From NCBI GenBank assembly GCA_017415775.1, contig JAFQFC010000031.1, positions 1-59,127 on the forward strand: 59,127 nucleotides of DNA, read 5' to 3'. This document shows, one piece after another, positions 24,092 to 34,105 of the stretch. The DNA comes from Oscillospiraceae bacterium (GTDB lineage Bacteria; Bacillota; Clostridia; Oscillospirales; Oscillospiraceae). The position numbers were made by a program, and so were the translations under genes. Positions within the stretch are counted from its first letter, which is position 1; each line of letters starts with the position of its first letter. The notes under the pieces were generated by a model. It had not been told where the DNA came from and ran no database searches. It saw only the letters and a program-made list of their open reading frames with translations.

Positions 24092-26040
24092 GCGTGATCC
24101 TTGCCAAAAGTGCCGGATTCTGCTACGGCGTGGAGCGGGCGGTAAAATTGGCCCGTGAAACGGCGGCGGAGCAGGGCGGCTGCGTCATGCTGGGCAGCAT
24201 TATCCATAATGCCAACGTGGTGGCGGAGCTGGAGCAGCTGGGCGCCCGCACGGTCAGCAGTGCTGACGAGGTGCAGCCCGGCGAAACGGTGATCATCCGC
24301 TCCCACGGCGAGATGAAGCAGGAGCTGGATCACTTGGAATCTATCGGCGCCGTCTGCGTCAATGCCACCTGTCCCAATGTGCTGCGGATCCAGCAGCTGG
24401 TGGCAAAAGCAGGGGAGGAGGGGCGTATCCCCCTCATCATCGGTGAACCGCACCATCCGGAGGTCATGGGCGTAGCCAGCTGGTCGGACAAGTCTTTGAT
24501 CTTCGACGGCCCCGATGAGCTGAAGAAATGGCTGGAAGAAGATCCTTCCCGCCGGGATCTGCCCCTGACGGCGGTGGCGCAGACCACCTGCATCCGGTCT
24601 ATTTGGGAAACTTCAGAAAAAATCTTAAAAAAAGAGTGTACAAACGCAAAAATATTTGATACAATATGTAATGCTACGCATAGACGGCAAACGGAAGCGG
24701 CCGAACTGGCCGCCAAGGTTGACGTTATGGTCGTGGTCGGAGATCGGAAGAGTGCCAACACCAAACATTTGACGGAAATTTGCAGCGAAAGATGCAGCCG
24801 TGTCGTTCAGATCGAGCGTGCGGATCAGCTTTCATCGGACTTTCTTAATGGATGTTCTGTGGCGGGGCTTACAGCCGGCGCGTCCACCCCGGCGGGCATC
24901 ATTAAGGAGGTATATGCAACTATGAGCGAAGAAATCAAGACCATGGAAGCTGTTGAAGAGAGCTTCGAAGAACTGCTGGAAAAATCTTTTAAGACTTTAA
25001 ATACAGGAGAGAAGGTAACCGGTATCGTGACTGCTGTCGGTCCCACCGAGGTCCAGGTTGACCTGGGCTGCAAGCAGGCCGGCTATATCGCCGTGGATGA
25101 GCTGTCTGCTGATCCCAGCGTGAAGCCCGAGGACGTGGTGAAGGTCGGCGATGAGATCGAGACCTACATCATCCGCGTCAACGATGTGGAAGGTTACGCT
25201 ATGCTGTCCAAGAAGCGTCTGGATGCCGTCAAGGTTTGGGAAGACATCGAGAACGCCAAGGAAGAGAAGATCACCCTGGAAGGCAAGGTTACCGAGGAGA
25301 ACAAGGGCGGCATCGTCGTCAACGTCAAGGGCGTGCGCGTGTTCGTGCCCGCTTCCCAGAGCGGCCTGCCCCGCGGTGCTGAGCTGAGCACCATGATCGG
25401 TGAGACCGTGTCTCTGCGCATCACTGAGGTCAACCGCGCTCGTCGTCGTGTTGTCGGTTCCATCCGTGCCGTCAGCTACGAGGCTCGTCAGGCTGCTCAG
25501 GCTGAGATCTGGAACAACATCGAAGAAGGTAAACGTTACACCGGTACCGTGAAGTCCATGACTTCCTACGGTGTGTTCGTTGACATTGGCGGCGTGGACG
25601 GTATGGTACATATCTCCGAGCTGTCCTGGTCCCGCATCAAGAACCCCGCTGAGGTGGTTGCTGTGGGCGACACTCTGGAAGTGTATGTCATCTCCTTCGA
25701 TGCCGAGAAGCGCAAGATCTCCCTGGGTGTCAAGGATCGCACCAGCAATCCCTGGCAGAAGTTCCTGGAGACCTATCAGGTGGGCGATGTCGCTACCGTG
25801 CGTATCGTTAAGCTGATGACCTTCGGCGCTTTCGCTGAGGTCGTTCCCGGTGTGGACGGTCTGATCCACATCTCCCAGATCGCTGATCGCCGCATCGAGA
25901 AGCCTGCTGACGTTCTGACCGAGGGCCAGGAAGTCGATGCCAAGATCACTGCTATCGACGAAGAGAAGCAGAAGATCTCCCTGTCCATCCGCGCTCTGCT
26001 GGCTGGCGCCGCTGAGGAAGTGGAAGAGGACGCTGAGTAA
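24088..26040 (+). CDS. ispH-rpsA: IspH-RpsA fusion: HMBPP reductase and ribosomal protein S1
   Basis: A 650-residue open frame. Residues 1-275 are IspH, the [4Fe-4S] enzyme that makes IPP and DMAPP. Its three cluster cysteines lie in GFCYGVERAV, NATCPNV and FDTICNATHRRQTEA; IRSHG and GEPHHPEV are also present. IspH ends at AGLTAGASTPAGIIKEV, and from about residue 279 the frame continues as S1 with four S1 repeats. Such fusions are known in Clostridia. A strong AAGGAGG with an in-frame ATG at 24922 lies at the junction, so S1 could also be made separately. The segment 24598-24700 is AT-rich with rare codons (ATA, TTA, AGA), unlike its surroundings. Confidence 0.92.
   Translation: MSVILAKSAGFCYGVERAVKLARETAAEQGGCVMLGSIIHNANVVAELEQLGARTVSSADEVQPGETVIIRSHGEMKQELDHLESIGAVCVNATCPNVLRIQQLVAKAGEEGRIPLIIGEPHHPEVMGVASWSDKSLIFDGPDELKKWLEEDPSRRDLPLTAVAQTTCIRSIWETSEKILKKECTNAKIFDTICNATHRRQTEAAELAAKVDVMVVVGDRKSANTKHLTEICSERCSRVVQIERADQLSSDFLNGCSVAGLTAGASTPAGIIKEVYATMSEEIKTMEAVEESFEELLEKSFKTLNTGEKVTGIVTAVGPTEVQVDLGCKQAGYIAVDELSADPSVKPEDVVKVGDEIETYIIRVNDVEGYAMLSKKRLDAVKVWEDIENAKEEKITLEGKVTEENKGGIVVNVKGVRVFVPASQSGLPRGAELSTMIGETVSLRITEVNRARRRVVGSIRAVSYEARQAAQAEIWNNIEEGKRYTGTVKSMTSYGVFVDIGGVDGMVHISELSWSRIKNPAEVVAVGDTLEVYVISFDAEKRKISLGVKDRTSNPWQKFLETYQVGDVATVRIVKLMTFGAFAEVVPGVDGLIHISQIADRRIEKPADVLTEGQEVDAKITAIDEEKQKISLSIRALLAGAAEEVEEDAE
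24637..24665 (+). promoter_or_regulatory. Possible internal promoter for rpsA within ispH
   Basis: TGTACA (24637-24642), 17 bp, TACAAT (24660-24665) lie inside the AT-rich, rare-codon patch of ispH. A transcript from here would have a leader of about 250 nt before the internal rpsA ATG. Confidence 0.4.
24904..24924 (+). promoter_or_regulatory. Internal ribosome site and start for free S1
   Basis: AAGGAGG (24904-24910) precedes an in-frame ATG at 24922 (MSEEIKTMEAVEESFEELL), where S1 homologues naturally begin. Spacing is 11 nt. A closer ATG at 24914 is out of frame. Confidence 0.55.
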
Positions 26041-26053
26041 TTTCAGCTAATAC

Positions 26054-26083
26054 AAAGACCCGGCACTTTTGTGCCGGGTCTTT
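26054..26083 (+). terminator. Terminator of the scpA-rpsA operon
   Basis: The stem AAAGACCCGGCAC/GTGCCGGGTCTTT has a TTTT loop and is followed by T residues, 13 nt after the rpsA stop. Confidence 0.92.
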
Positions 26084-26106
26084 TCACAAAAAAGGAGGAT
26101 GAGATG

Positions 26107-26589
26107 ATGGAAATCCGTCATGCGACCATGGCCGATCTGGCTGCTGTTACGGCAGTGGAAGCGGAGTGTTTTCCTGCAGCGGAAGCTGCTACCGAGGCGT
26201 CTTTTCGCGCCCGCCTGAGCGTGTATCCTGACCATTTCTGGCTGCTGTTTGACGAGGAGAAGTTGGTTGGCTTCGTTAACGGTATGGTTACCGATGTGGC
26301 CGATTTGTGCGATGAAATGTACGAAAATGCTGCAATGCATAATGAAAATGGTGCTTGGCAGATGATTTTCGGTGTCAATACCATCCCCAGCTACCGTTGC
26401 CGTGGCCTTGCGGAAATGGTGCTGCGTCGTGTCATCGATGATGCCAGAAGCCAGGGTCGTAAGGGCCTGGTGCTGACCTGCAAGGACCGGCTGGTGCATT
26501 ATTATGCCAAGTTGGGCTTTGTCAGCGAGGGTATTTCCGAGTCCGGCCACGGCGGCGTGGTTTGGTACCAGATGCGCCTGACGTTCTGA
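26107..26589 (+). CDS. GNAT family N-acetyltransferase
   Basis: A 160-residue acetyltransferase. It opens with MEIRHATMADLAAVTAVEAECF, and motif A is RCRGLAEMVLRRVIDDARSQG around residues 100-120, ending in KLGFVSEGISESGHGGVVWYQM. The family transfers acetyl from acetyl-CoA to amines. The substrate is unknown. Two adjacent ATGs (26104, 26107) are both possible; the second is 8 nt from GGAGG. It sits directly behind the rpsA terminator with no clear promoter, so read-through may drive it. Confidence 0.82.
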   Translation: MEIRHATMADLAAVTAVEAECFPAAEAATEASFRARLSVYPDHFWLLFDEEKLVGFVNGMVTDVADLCDEMYENAAMHNENGAWQMIFGVNTIPSYRCRGLAEMVLRRVIDDARSQGRKGLVLTCKDRLVHYYAKLGFVSEGISESGHGGVVWYQMRLTF

Positions 26590-26598
26590 AAAGACAAC

Positions 26599-26635
26599 GC
26601 AGACGGCAGGGGAGAGGGCCTCCCTTGCCGTCTGC
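26599..26635 (+). other. Long hairpin after the acetyltransferase gene
   Basis: GCAGACGGCA...GGGAG pairs with CTCCC TTGCCGTCTGC over about 15 bp with one bulge. It is followed by A rather than T residues, so it may stabilise the 3' end or terminate inefficiently. Confidence 0.5.
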
Positions 26636-26664
26636 AAAAAGTTACTGAAATGCGAAAAAAAGAC

Positions 26665-26694
26665 TTGCATTTTCGTATGGCGTCTGTTATACTA
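26665..26694 (+). promoter_or_regulatory. Promoter of tRNA-Ala
   Basis: TTGCAT (26665-26670), 18-bp spacer, TATACT (26689-26694), with the tRNA beginning 12 nt later. Confidence 0.7.
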
Positions 26695-26706
26695 CATCTT
26701 GCGCAT

Positions 26707-26782
<76 letters not shown>

Positions 26783-26783
26783 A

Positions 26784-26826
26784 AAAGTTCCGCAAACTAA
26801 TGCTTGTGCATGGTATGCGGAACTTT
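26784..26826 (+). terminator. Terminator of tRNA-Ala
   Basis: AAAGTTCCGCA pairs with TGCGGAACTTT around a 22-nt loop, and a T-rich tail follows. Confidence 0.8.
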
Positions 26827-26837
26827 TTCTTTTGAAA

Positions 26838-26939
26838 TGTTCTCTGCGATTCTGGCAAATCCCCACCTATGACCCCTTCTGTGACCCCCTAAAATAGGCG
26901 AAAATAAAAAGAGAGACCTACCTTGCGGTGGTGCATTTG
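26838..26939. other. Short AT-richer spacer, possible integration scar
   Basis: About 100 bp without a gene. It contains the near-repeat ATGACCCCTTCTGTGACCCCCT and ends at the IS3 remnant. It could be the decayed tail of a recombinase gene beside the tRNA, but no domain can be shown. Confidence 0.3.
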
Positions 26940-27176
26940 TCAAGCAAAAGTAGACACACAAAAAGCATAATTACAGAAGCCCAGTTCGGTCCTGTACTGA
27001 ACTGGGCTTTTGTAGCCCAAAGCGGCAGAAAGACGCCGGTTATTGAAGAAGGCAACATATTCATCCAACAAAGCCGGAACGTCTTTGGCGTGGGCTAAAT
27101 CGAAGACGAGCATATGCCCGTTCGGCGGTTTTGCTTGCTGACTGACTTGCGATACGGTTACACCTGCTGCAGCCAA
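26940..27176 (-). pseudogene. IS3-family transposase remnant (OrfB C-terminus)
   Basis: Only about 78 codons remain. The end DEYVAFFNNRRLSAALGYKSPVQYR is the typical C-terminal motif of IS3-family OrfB integrases. Upstream, VSQVSQQAKPPNGHM corresponds to the region holding the last catalytic glutamate, which is replaced. The first two catalytic aspartates and the whole OrfA are missing. No intact terminal repeats can be defined. This is an inactive relic between tRNA-Ala and the DUF3343 gene. Confidence 0.75.
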
Positions 27177-27208
27177 GGCACATATGATAGTGCGTGAGGA
27201 GGAATACC

Positions 27209-27460
27209 ATGGATGTTTTGTTATTAATGGCTGGCTCCATTACGCATGCACAGCGTATGGCTGCCATGCTGGAAAACCGCGGCCTCCGCGCATCGATTGC
27301 CCGGGCACCTGCCGGGGTAGACCCGCGGGGCTGCGGCTATGGTGTGAAGATTCGCCGTGCTTATGGAACGCAGGCGCTGGACGTTTTGCGCCATGCGGGG
27401 ATCAAGGTGCGCGGCATATACCAACACGACGGGGAAGCGTGGCGGGAGGTAGAACTGTGA
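27209..27460 (+). CDS. DUF3343 small protein (putative Se/S carrier-like)
   Basis: An 83-residue protein of the DUF3343 family, MDVLLLMAGSITHAQRMAAML followed by a central GCGYGVKIRRAY. DUF3343 is described as a putative selenium/sulfur carrier-like domain and is often encoded beside class V aminotransferases, as here. The cysteine in RGCGYGV (about residue 42) could accept a persulfide or selenide; this is inference. GAGGAGG sets the ATG. Its stop overlaps the start of the desulfurase gene. Confidence 0.8.
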   Translation: MDVLLLMAGSITHAQRMAAMLENRGLRASIARAPAGVDPRGCGYGVKIRRAYGTQALDVLRHAGIKVRGIYQHDGEAWREVEL

Positions 27461-28593
27461 TCTATCTGGATGCGGCTGCTACCACACTGGAAAAACCGTC
27501 GCAGGTAGCTCGGGCGATGGCTGAAGCGGTGCAGACCATGAGCTCGCCGGGGCGGGGCCGTTATCCGGCCTCACGGTGTGCGGAAGAAACGACGTTTCGC
27601 TGCCGCAATGAAGCAGCGGAACTGTTTGGCGTTCCGTCGCCGGAGCAGGTAATTATTACAAGCAATGCGACGCATGGCTTGAATATTGCCATGCATTCTC
27701 TGGTAAAACCGGGGAGCCGGGTGATTATTTCGGGCTATGAGCACAACTCGGTGCTTCGCCCGCTGCATGCGGTTCCCGGCGTGGAGCTGGTGATCATCGA
27801 TGCGCCGCTCTTCGACCGGGAGGAAATGACGAGACAATGGAAGCAAGCACTGAGGCAGGGAGCGGATGCGGCGGTATGTGTGCATGTATCAAATGTGTTC
27901 GGCTATGTGCTGCCGATCAAAGAAATTGCCGATCTTTGCCGCTGCCATGGCGTGCCGCTGGTGGTGGATGCGTCTCAATCAGCCGGTGTGCTGCCGCTGT
28001 CTTTGCGGGAGTTGGGTGCGGCGTTTATTGCTATGCCGGGCCACAAAGGGCTGTATGGACCGCAGGGAACAGGACTTCTGCTGTGCGGCACCGATACCGA
28101 ACCACTGCTGCGGGGCGGTACGGGCAGCGCATCCCGCAGCAGAGAAATGCCGGAAGAGCTGCCGGATCGGCTGGAAGCGGGGACCCACAATATGCCGGGG
28201 ATTGCCGGATTGCTGGAAGGGATCCGCTTTGTGCGCCGCTGTGGTACGGAGCAGATTGCGCACCATGAACAGATGTTAGTGCGTCGGGCAGCGGAAAAAC
28301 TGCGGAAAATGGATGGGGTTCGGCTGTGGTATGATGAAACGGGGAGCAGCCAAAGCGGCGTACTTTCTTTCGCTGTGGAGGGGCTTGACTGCGAGGAAGT
28401 AGGGGAGGCTCTGGCAGAGAAGGGAGTTGCCGTACGGGCCGGACTGCACTGCGCACCGCTGGCGCATCAGACGGTGGGGACGCAGGAGAAGGGAACGATC
28501 CGCCTGAGTCCGTCTGTATTTACCTCCGGCGGGCAGATCGACAGCTTCTGCCGCTGCCTGCAGGGAATAATTCGTGATAGTGCAAGATTTTGA
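27457..28593 (+). CDS. Cysteine desulfurase family aminotransferase (class V)
   Basis: A 378-residue PLP enzyme. It starts YLDAAATTLEKPSQVARAM, has the PLP-binding lysine in AMPGHKGLYGPQGTGLLL (about residue 195), the VVDASQSAGV strand, and a catalytic cysteine in RAGLHCAPLAHQ near residue 330. It belongs to the EF2568-type cysteine desulfurase or selenocysteine lyase-like group. The GTG start overlaps DUF3343, so the pair is one unit that may mobilise sulfur or selenium. Codon use leans to GCG/CGG/GGG more than in neighbours. With the IS relic upstream, this is consistent with transfer. Confidence 0.87.
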   Translation: MIYLDAAATTLEKPSQVARAMAEAVQTMSSPGRGRYPASRCAEETTFRCRNEAAELFGVPSPEQVIITSNATHGLNIAMHSLVKPGSRVIISGYEHNSVLRPLHAVPGVELVIIDAPLFDREEMTRQWKQALRQGADAAVCVHVSNVFGYVLPIKEIADLCRCHGVPLVVDASQSAGVLPLSLRELGAAFIAMPGHKGLYGPQGTGLLLCGTDTEPLLRGGTGSASRSREMPEELPDRLEAGTHNMPGIAGLLEGIRFVRRCGTEQIAHHEQMLVRRAAEKLRKMDGVRLWYDETGSSQSGVLSFAVEGLDCEEVGEALAEKGVAVRAGLHCAPLAHQTVGTQEKGTIRLSPSVFTSGGQIDSFCRCLQGIIRDSARF

Positions 28594-28605
28594 TGGGGTT
28601 TTTTA

Positions 28606-28634
28606 TTGCAATCTTCCAATAAATTTTATATAAT
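28606..28634 (+). promoter_or_regulatory. SigA-type promoter of cdaA operon
   Basis: TTGCAA (28606-28611) and TATAAT (28629-28634) with a 17-bp spacer, in an AT-rich gap before cdaA. Confidence 0.7.
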
Positions 28635-28687
28635 ATAAAATAACTATTGTTATGCGCACAGGTGAGCGTAAGCAGAAAGGAAACGGC

Positions 28688-29581
28688 ATGGAATCTGTCT
28701 TGTCTGTATTTGAAAGCATTGGAAGATATTTGTCTCTGATCCGGATTGCGGATGTGGTGGACGTGGCAATCATGGCCTTTGTAGTCTACAAAATCATCAG
28801 CATGATGAAGCGTACCCGTGTGGGCAACATCGTCAAGGGTGTGGGCGTGATCCTGCTGGCCCTGTGGCTGTCTTCGGAAACGGCCTTCAACCTGCAGGGT
28901 GTGAACTACATTCTGGCCCATGTGCTGGAGTGGGGCGTTTTGGCGCTGGTCATTTTGTTCCAGCCGGAGATCCGCCAGCTGCTGGAGTCTGTGGGTGCTA
29001 AGAACATCAAGCTGCTGAATATCCTGACCCCGGAGCATAAAATCACGGAAATGGAGCAGGCCATCGAGCAGACTGTGGTGGCCTGCACAGAAATGTCCCG
29101 CAGTCGGACAGGCGTTCTGATCGTTTTTGAGCGCAAGAACCGTCTGGAGGAGATGATTCGTACCGGCACGACGCTGGATGCCTCGGTGTCCTGCGAACTG
29201 CTGAAGAATATCTTTTTTATCAAGGCACCGCTGCACGACGGTGCGGTGATCATTCGTGATGGCCGCATCCTTAGTGCGGGCTGCGTGCTGCCGCTGTCCA
29301 AGAACGCCAACCTCAGCCGTGATCTGGGTATGCGTCACCGTGCCGGCATCGGCATGAGCGAGAACTCCGATGCGGTGGTCGTCATTGTTTCCGAAGAGAC
29401 CGGTTCCATTTCCGTGGCTCTGGGCGGCATGCTCAAGCGCCACCTGAAGCCGGAGACGCTGGACCAGATGCTGCGCAACGAGCTGATGCCCAAGGCGGAA
29501 GAAGACGCAGAGAAGCCCCGCTTTATCTGGAAGGAGCTGCTGCGTCTTGGCAGAAAGGAGGAGCAGGATGAAGAAGAATGA
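28688..29581 (+). CDS. cdaA: Diadenylate cyclase CdaA
   Basis: A 297-residue enzyme making cyclic di-AMP from two ATP. Three N-terminal membrane helices (about residues 20-90) precede the DAC domain, with DGA at about residue 184 and RHR at about 216, both intact. c-di-AMP controls potassium and osmolyte transport and wall homeostasis. It overlaps cdaR, its regulator, as in Bacillus and Listeria. glmM is not the third gene here. Confidence 0.96.
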   Translation: MESVLSVFESIGRYLSLIRIADVVDVAIMAFVVYKIISMMKRTRVGNIVKGVGVILLALWLSSETAFNLQGVNYILAHVLEWGVLALVILFQPEIRQLLESVGAKNIKLLNILTPEHKITEMEQAIEQTVVACTEMSRSRTGVLIVFERKNRLEEMIRTGTTLDASVSCELLKNIFFIKAPLHDGAVIIRDGRILSAGCVLPLSKNANLSRDLGMRHRAGIGMSENSDAVVVIVSEETGSISVALGGMLKRHLKPETLDQMLRNELMPKAEEDAEKPRFIWKELLRLGRKEEQDEEE

Positions 29582-30971
29582 TGTACGCAAGGAAAGCGTA
29601 GTACACGATGCGGAGAAGAACCGCAAGATCATCCAGATCATCTGCTCTATTTTGGTGGCTTTGGGCGTATGGCTCTATGTGGGCGAGGAAAAAACGGTCA
29701 GTGTGACCACCCAGGTCCACGATCTGCCGGTGGAGTTTGCCGGTGAAGATACGACTATGGCCGAGAAGGGGCTGATGCTCCTTTCCGGTTACGATACCAC
29801 GGTGGATCTGAAGCTCAAGGGACCCCGCATGGTGCTGTGGAAACTGGACAAGGACGAGATCCGCATTGTGGCTGACACCAGTTCTGTTCAGGACACCGGT
29901 GTACAGACCCTGACTTATGAAGTGGTCTATCCCGATAATATCCAGCGCAACCAGATTCAGGTGGCGTGGGCGAGCCTGTATTCCATCACCGTAACGGTGG
30001 GCGAGCTGTACACCAAGGAAGTGGATATTTACTGCGATGTCAACGGCAACGTGCCTGAGGGCTTCGTGGCAGAGAAACTGCTTCTGGATCCTGCGAAATT
30101 GGTGCTGCGGGCCCAGCGTGACGACCTGCTGAATGTGAGTTACGCCAAGGTGAAGATTGACCTTAGCGGCGCCAAGCAGACGGTGATCAAGACGGTGGGC
30201 TTCCAGCTGTACGACTACAACGATATCCTCATTGAAAACGACAACATCCGTGCGGCCACCAAGCTGATCCAGGTGACTGTGCCGGTCAAGACGGTGAAGG
30301 AAGTGCCGCTGCTCATCAACTTTGTGGAGGCCACCGGCTCCACCATGGCGCAGGTGGATTACAGCATTGATCCCAAGAAGGTAATCCTGAAGGGCGACAA
30401 GGCGGTGCTGGATGGCATCAGCAGCATTGTGCTGGATACCATCTATCTGCAGGATCTGAAGCCTTCGCAGTCCCTGCACTATGAGATCCCCATCCCCAAG
30501 GATACGGAATTGGTGGGCGAGAAGAAGGAAGCCACGGTGACAATTGTGGTGGAGGGCGTCAGCGAACGCCGTGTGAGCACGACGAATTTCACTTGCAACA
30601 ACATACCGGAAGGCTATGAAGCTTCCGTGGTGACGGAGAGCTTGTCTGTCACCTTGCGCGGTCTGAGCGAGGAGATCGATGCGCTGGACGGCAGCAACCT
30701 GCAGATCGGCGCCGATCTTAGCCGCATTACCGGCGAGGGCAGCTTTACGGTGCCTGCATCCGTCAAGATCGACGGATACAGCAACGTGGGCGTGAAGGGC
30801 AACTATCAGGTGATCGTCAATGTGTCGCTCGCACAGCAGACGCAGCCCAATCCGACACCGGACCCGAACCCTGATCCGGGCTCCGAAGCACGCATTATGC
30901 CGGAGCCGCAGGCGACAGCGGAAGAACCCTCAGATGTAGTAAACACACACGAGCAGGCGGAAAACGCCTGA
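29568..30971 (+). CDS. cdaR: YbbR domain protein CdaR (CdaA regulator)
   Basis: A 467-residue membrane-anchored protein. One transmembrane helix near residues 20-38 (IIQIICSILVALGVWLYV) is followed by about four YbbR repeats forming an extracytoplasmic rod, then a proline/acidic tail (NPTPDPNPDPG). CdaR binds CdaA and modulates c-di-AMP synthesis. AAGGAGGAGC precedes the ATG at 29568, inside the end of cdaA, so the two are coupled. Confidence 0.93.
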   Translation: MKKNDVRKESVVHDAEKNRKIIQIICSILVALGVWLYVGEEKTVSVTTQVHDLPVEFAGEDTTMAEKGLMLLSGYDTTVDLKLKGPRMVLWKLDKDEIRIVADTSSVQDTGVQTLTYEVVYPDNIQRNQIQVAWASLYSITVTVGELYTKEVDIYCDVNGNVPEGFVAEKLLLDPAKLVLRAQRDDLLNVSYAKVKIDLSGAKQTVIKTVGFQLYDYNDILIENDNIRAATKLIQVTVPVKTVKEVPLLINFVEATGSTMAQVDYSIDPKKVILKGDKAVLDGISSIVLDTIYLQDLKPSQSLHYEIPIPKDTELVGEKKEATVTIVVEGVSERRVSTTNFTCNNIPEGYEASVVTESLSVTLRGLSEEIDALDGSNLQIGADLSRITGEGSFTVPASVKIDGYSNVGVKGNYQVIVNVSLAQQTQPNPTPDPNPDPGSEARIMPEPQATAEEPSDVVNTHEQAENA

Positions 30972-30983
30972 AAGGATTGAAAA

Positions 30984-31387
30984 ATGACTCAAATTGCAAC
31001 AGTTGAAGAAATCTTGTCCGGCGGCTACGCCACGATCTCGGTGCCGCGCAAGTCTGCCTGCGGCCACGACTGCGAGGAGTGTGCCGGCTGCGGCATGACC
31101 GGCGCTGCCATCAAGGCCAAGGCGAAGAACACCATCGGCGCTCAGCCCGGACAAAAGGTGATCGTAGAGAGCAGCACCCAGAAGCTGCTGGGTGTGGTGG
31201 CCTTGGTATATTTGCTGCCGGTGCTGTTTTTCCTGATGGGCTATTTCCTCAGTGAAGGCCTGAGCGAAAGCGTGCGCTATGCGATCGCCATCGGTGCTGC
31301 GGCCCTCACCATGATCCCCATCGTTCTGTACGACCGACATGCCCGGCGTACCGATGCGTTGACCTATACCATCATGCGTCTGATCTG

Positions 31388-31388
<1 letters not shown>
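30984..31388 (+). CDS. RseC/MucC family membrane protein
   Basis: A 134-residue protein. The N-terminal cysteine cluster ACGHDCEECAGCGMTG (about 24-40) is followed by two membrane helices (about 73-92 and 99-117). This matches the SoxR-reducing-system RseC family, whose members sit with electron-transfer complexes in proteobacteria. Here no rnf genes are adjacent, so the role is open. It overlaps the DUF5685 gene by one base. Confidence 0.85.
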
Positions 31389-32918
<1,530 letters not shown>

Positions 32919-32952
32919 AAGGGTTTGAATACGAGAAAGAGAGGACAAAACA

Positions 32953-33831
32953 GTGGTCAAGAGTATGACCGGCTACGGCCGGGCAAGAGAGACGCTGAAC
33001 GGACGGGACATTACCGTGGAGCTGCGTTCCGTCAATAACCGTTATCTGGACTGCACGGTGAAGATGCCCCGCACGTATGTATTTGCGGAGGATGCCATTA
33101 AGTCCCGTGTGCAGAAAGCCATTTCCCGCGGCAAGGTGGATGTGTTTGTCACCATCGACACCACGGCGGCGGATGTGAGCGTGGTGGCTGTCAACGAGCC
33201 TTTGGCCCGCAGCTATTACGAGGCCCTTAAGAGCCTGAAGGACACCTTTGCGCTGGAAGGGGACATCACCCCCATGGCGCTGGCCAAGTTCCCCGATGTA
33301 CTGACGGTGACCCGTGCCGAGGAGGATCTGGAAGCCGTGGCCGCCGATATCTGCACCGTGCTGGATAAGGCGCTGGAGGCCTATAACGAGATGCGTGCCG
33401 TGGAAGGTCAGCGTCTGGCAGAGGATATTTCCGGCCGTGTGAGCACCATCGAGTCTGTGGTGACCAAGGTGGAGGAGCGCTCGCCCCAGACGGTGGCGGA
33501 GTATCGTGCCCGCCTGACAGCCAAGATGAACGAAGTGCTGCAGTCCACCACCATCGACGAGAGCCGCATCCTCACGGAGGCTGCCATTTTCTCTGACAAG
33601 ATCGCCGTGGACGAAGAGACGGTGCGCCTGCGCAGCCATATTGCCCAGTTGCGTACCATGCTGGAAAGTGACCAGCCGGTAGGCCGGAAGCTGGACTTCC
33701 TGATTCAGGAGGTCAACCGTGAGTGCAACACCATCGGCTCCAAGTGCAACGATCTGACCATCGCACAGGATGTGGTGAACATGAAGGCCGAGGTGGAGAA
33801 GATCCGCGAGCAGGTGCAGAACATTGAGTAA
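32953..33831 (+). CDS. YicC family endoribonuclease
   Basis: A 292-residue protein. It begins [10 protein letters not shown] and ends with [21 protein letters not shown]...[19 protein letters not shown], both hallmarks of YicC/YloC. The family has been shown to have RNase activity and affects small-RNA turnover. The GTG at 32953 gives the conserved N-terminus, with GAGAGGA upstream. The order yicC-remA-gmk-rpoZ-priA is conserved across Bacillus and Clostridia. Confidence 0.92.
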   Translation: MVKSMTGYGRARETLNGRDITVELRSVNNRYLDCTVKMPRTYVFAEDAIKSRVQKAISRGKVDVFVTIDTTAADVSVVAVNEPLARSYYEALKSLKDTFALEGDITPMALAKFPDVLTVTRAEEDLEAVAADICTVLDKALEAYNEMRAVEGQRLAEDISGRVSTIESVVTKVEERSPQTVAEYRARLTAKMNEVLQSTTIDESRILTEAAIFSDKIAVDEETVRLRSHIAQLRTMLESDQPVGRKLDFLIQEVNRECNTIGSKCNDLTIAQDVVNMKAEVEKIREQVQNIE

Positions 33832-33841
33832 GGAGAGCGCT

Positions 33842-34102
33842 ATGCACTTGATCAATATCGGTTTTGGTAATTTGGTGTCGTCCCAGCGCCTGCTGGCCAT
33901 TGTCAGCCCGGATTCTGCGCCCATCAAGCGTTTGATTCAGGAATCCCGTGACCGTGGTATGCTGATCGATGCCACCTATGGCCGCAAGACGGCGGCTGTG
34001 CTGATTATGGACAGCGACCATGTGGTGCTTTCTGCGCTGTCGACCGAGAAACTGGCCCCCCGCCTTGGACTGAAGGCAGAGGACTTTGCCGAGGAGGAGT
34101 AA
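33842..34102 (+). CDS. remA: RemA-family (DUF370) regulatory protein
   Basis: An 86-residue protein. [20 protein letters not shown] and the [29 protein letters not shown] core identify RemA/DUF370. In Bacillus it is a DNA-binding activator of matrix and osmoprotection genes, forming ring-like oligomers. TAAGGAGAG precedes the ATG. It sits between yicC and gmk as in Bacillus. Confidence 0.92.
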   Translation: MHLINIGFGNLVSSQRLLAIVSPDSAPIKRLIQESRDRGMLIDATYGRKTAAVLIMDSDHVVLSALSTEKLAPRLGLKAEDFAEEE

Positions 34103-34105
34103 GCT

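Noticed and set aside
24914-24916. ATG closest to the internal AAGGAGG as the rpsA start
   Set aside because: It is out of frame with S1 and only 3 nt from the ribosome site.
24880-24925. Artefactual joining of separate ispH and rpsA genes by a missing stop or frameshift
   Set aside because: The frame is continuous with no irregular codons at the junction, and the same fusion is known in Clostridia.
26599-26635. Strong intrinsic terminator after the acetyltransferase gene
   Set aside because: The stem is good but is followed by A residues, not a T-tract, so termination is doubtful; kept only as a hairpin.
26838-26939. C-terminal fragment of a tyrosine recombinase beside tRNA-Ala
   Set aside because: The reading frame is too short and lacks any catalytic motif to be called; noted only as a possible scar.
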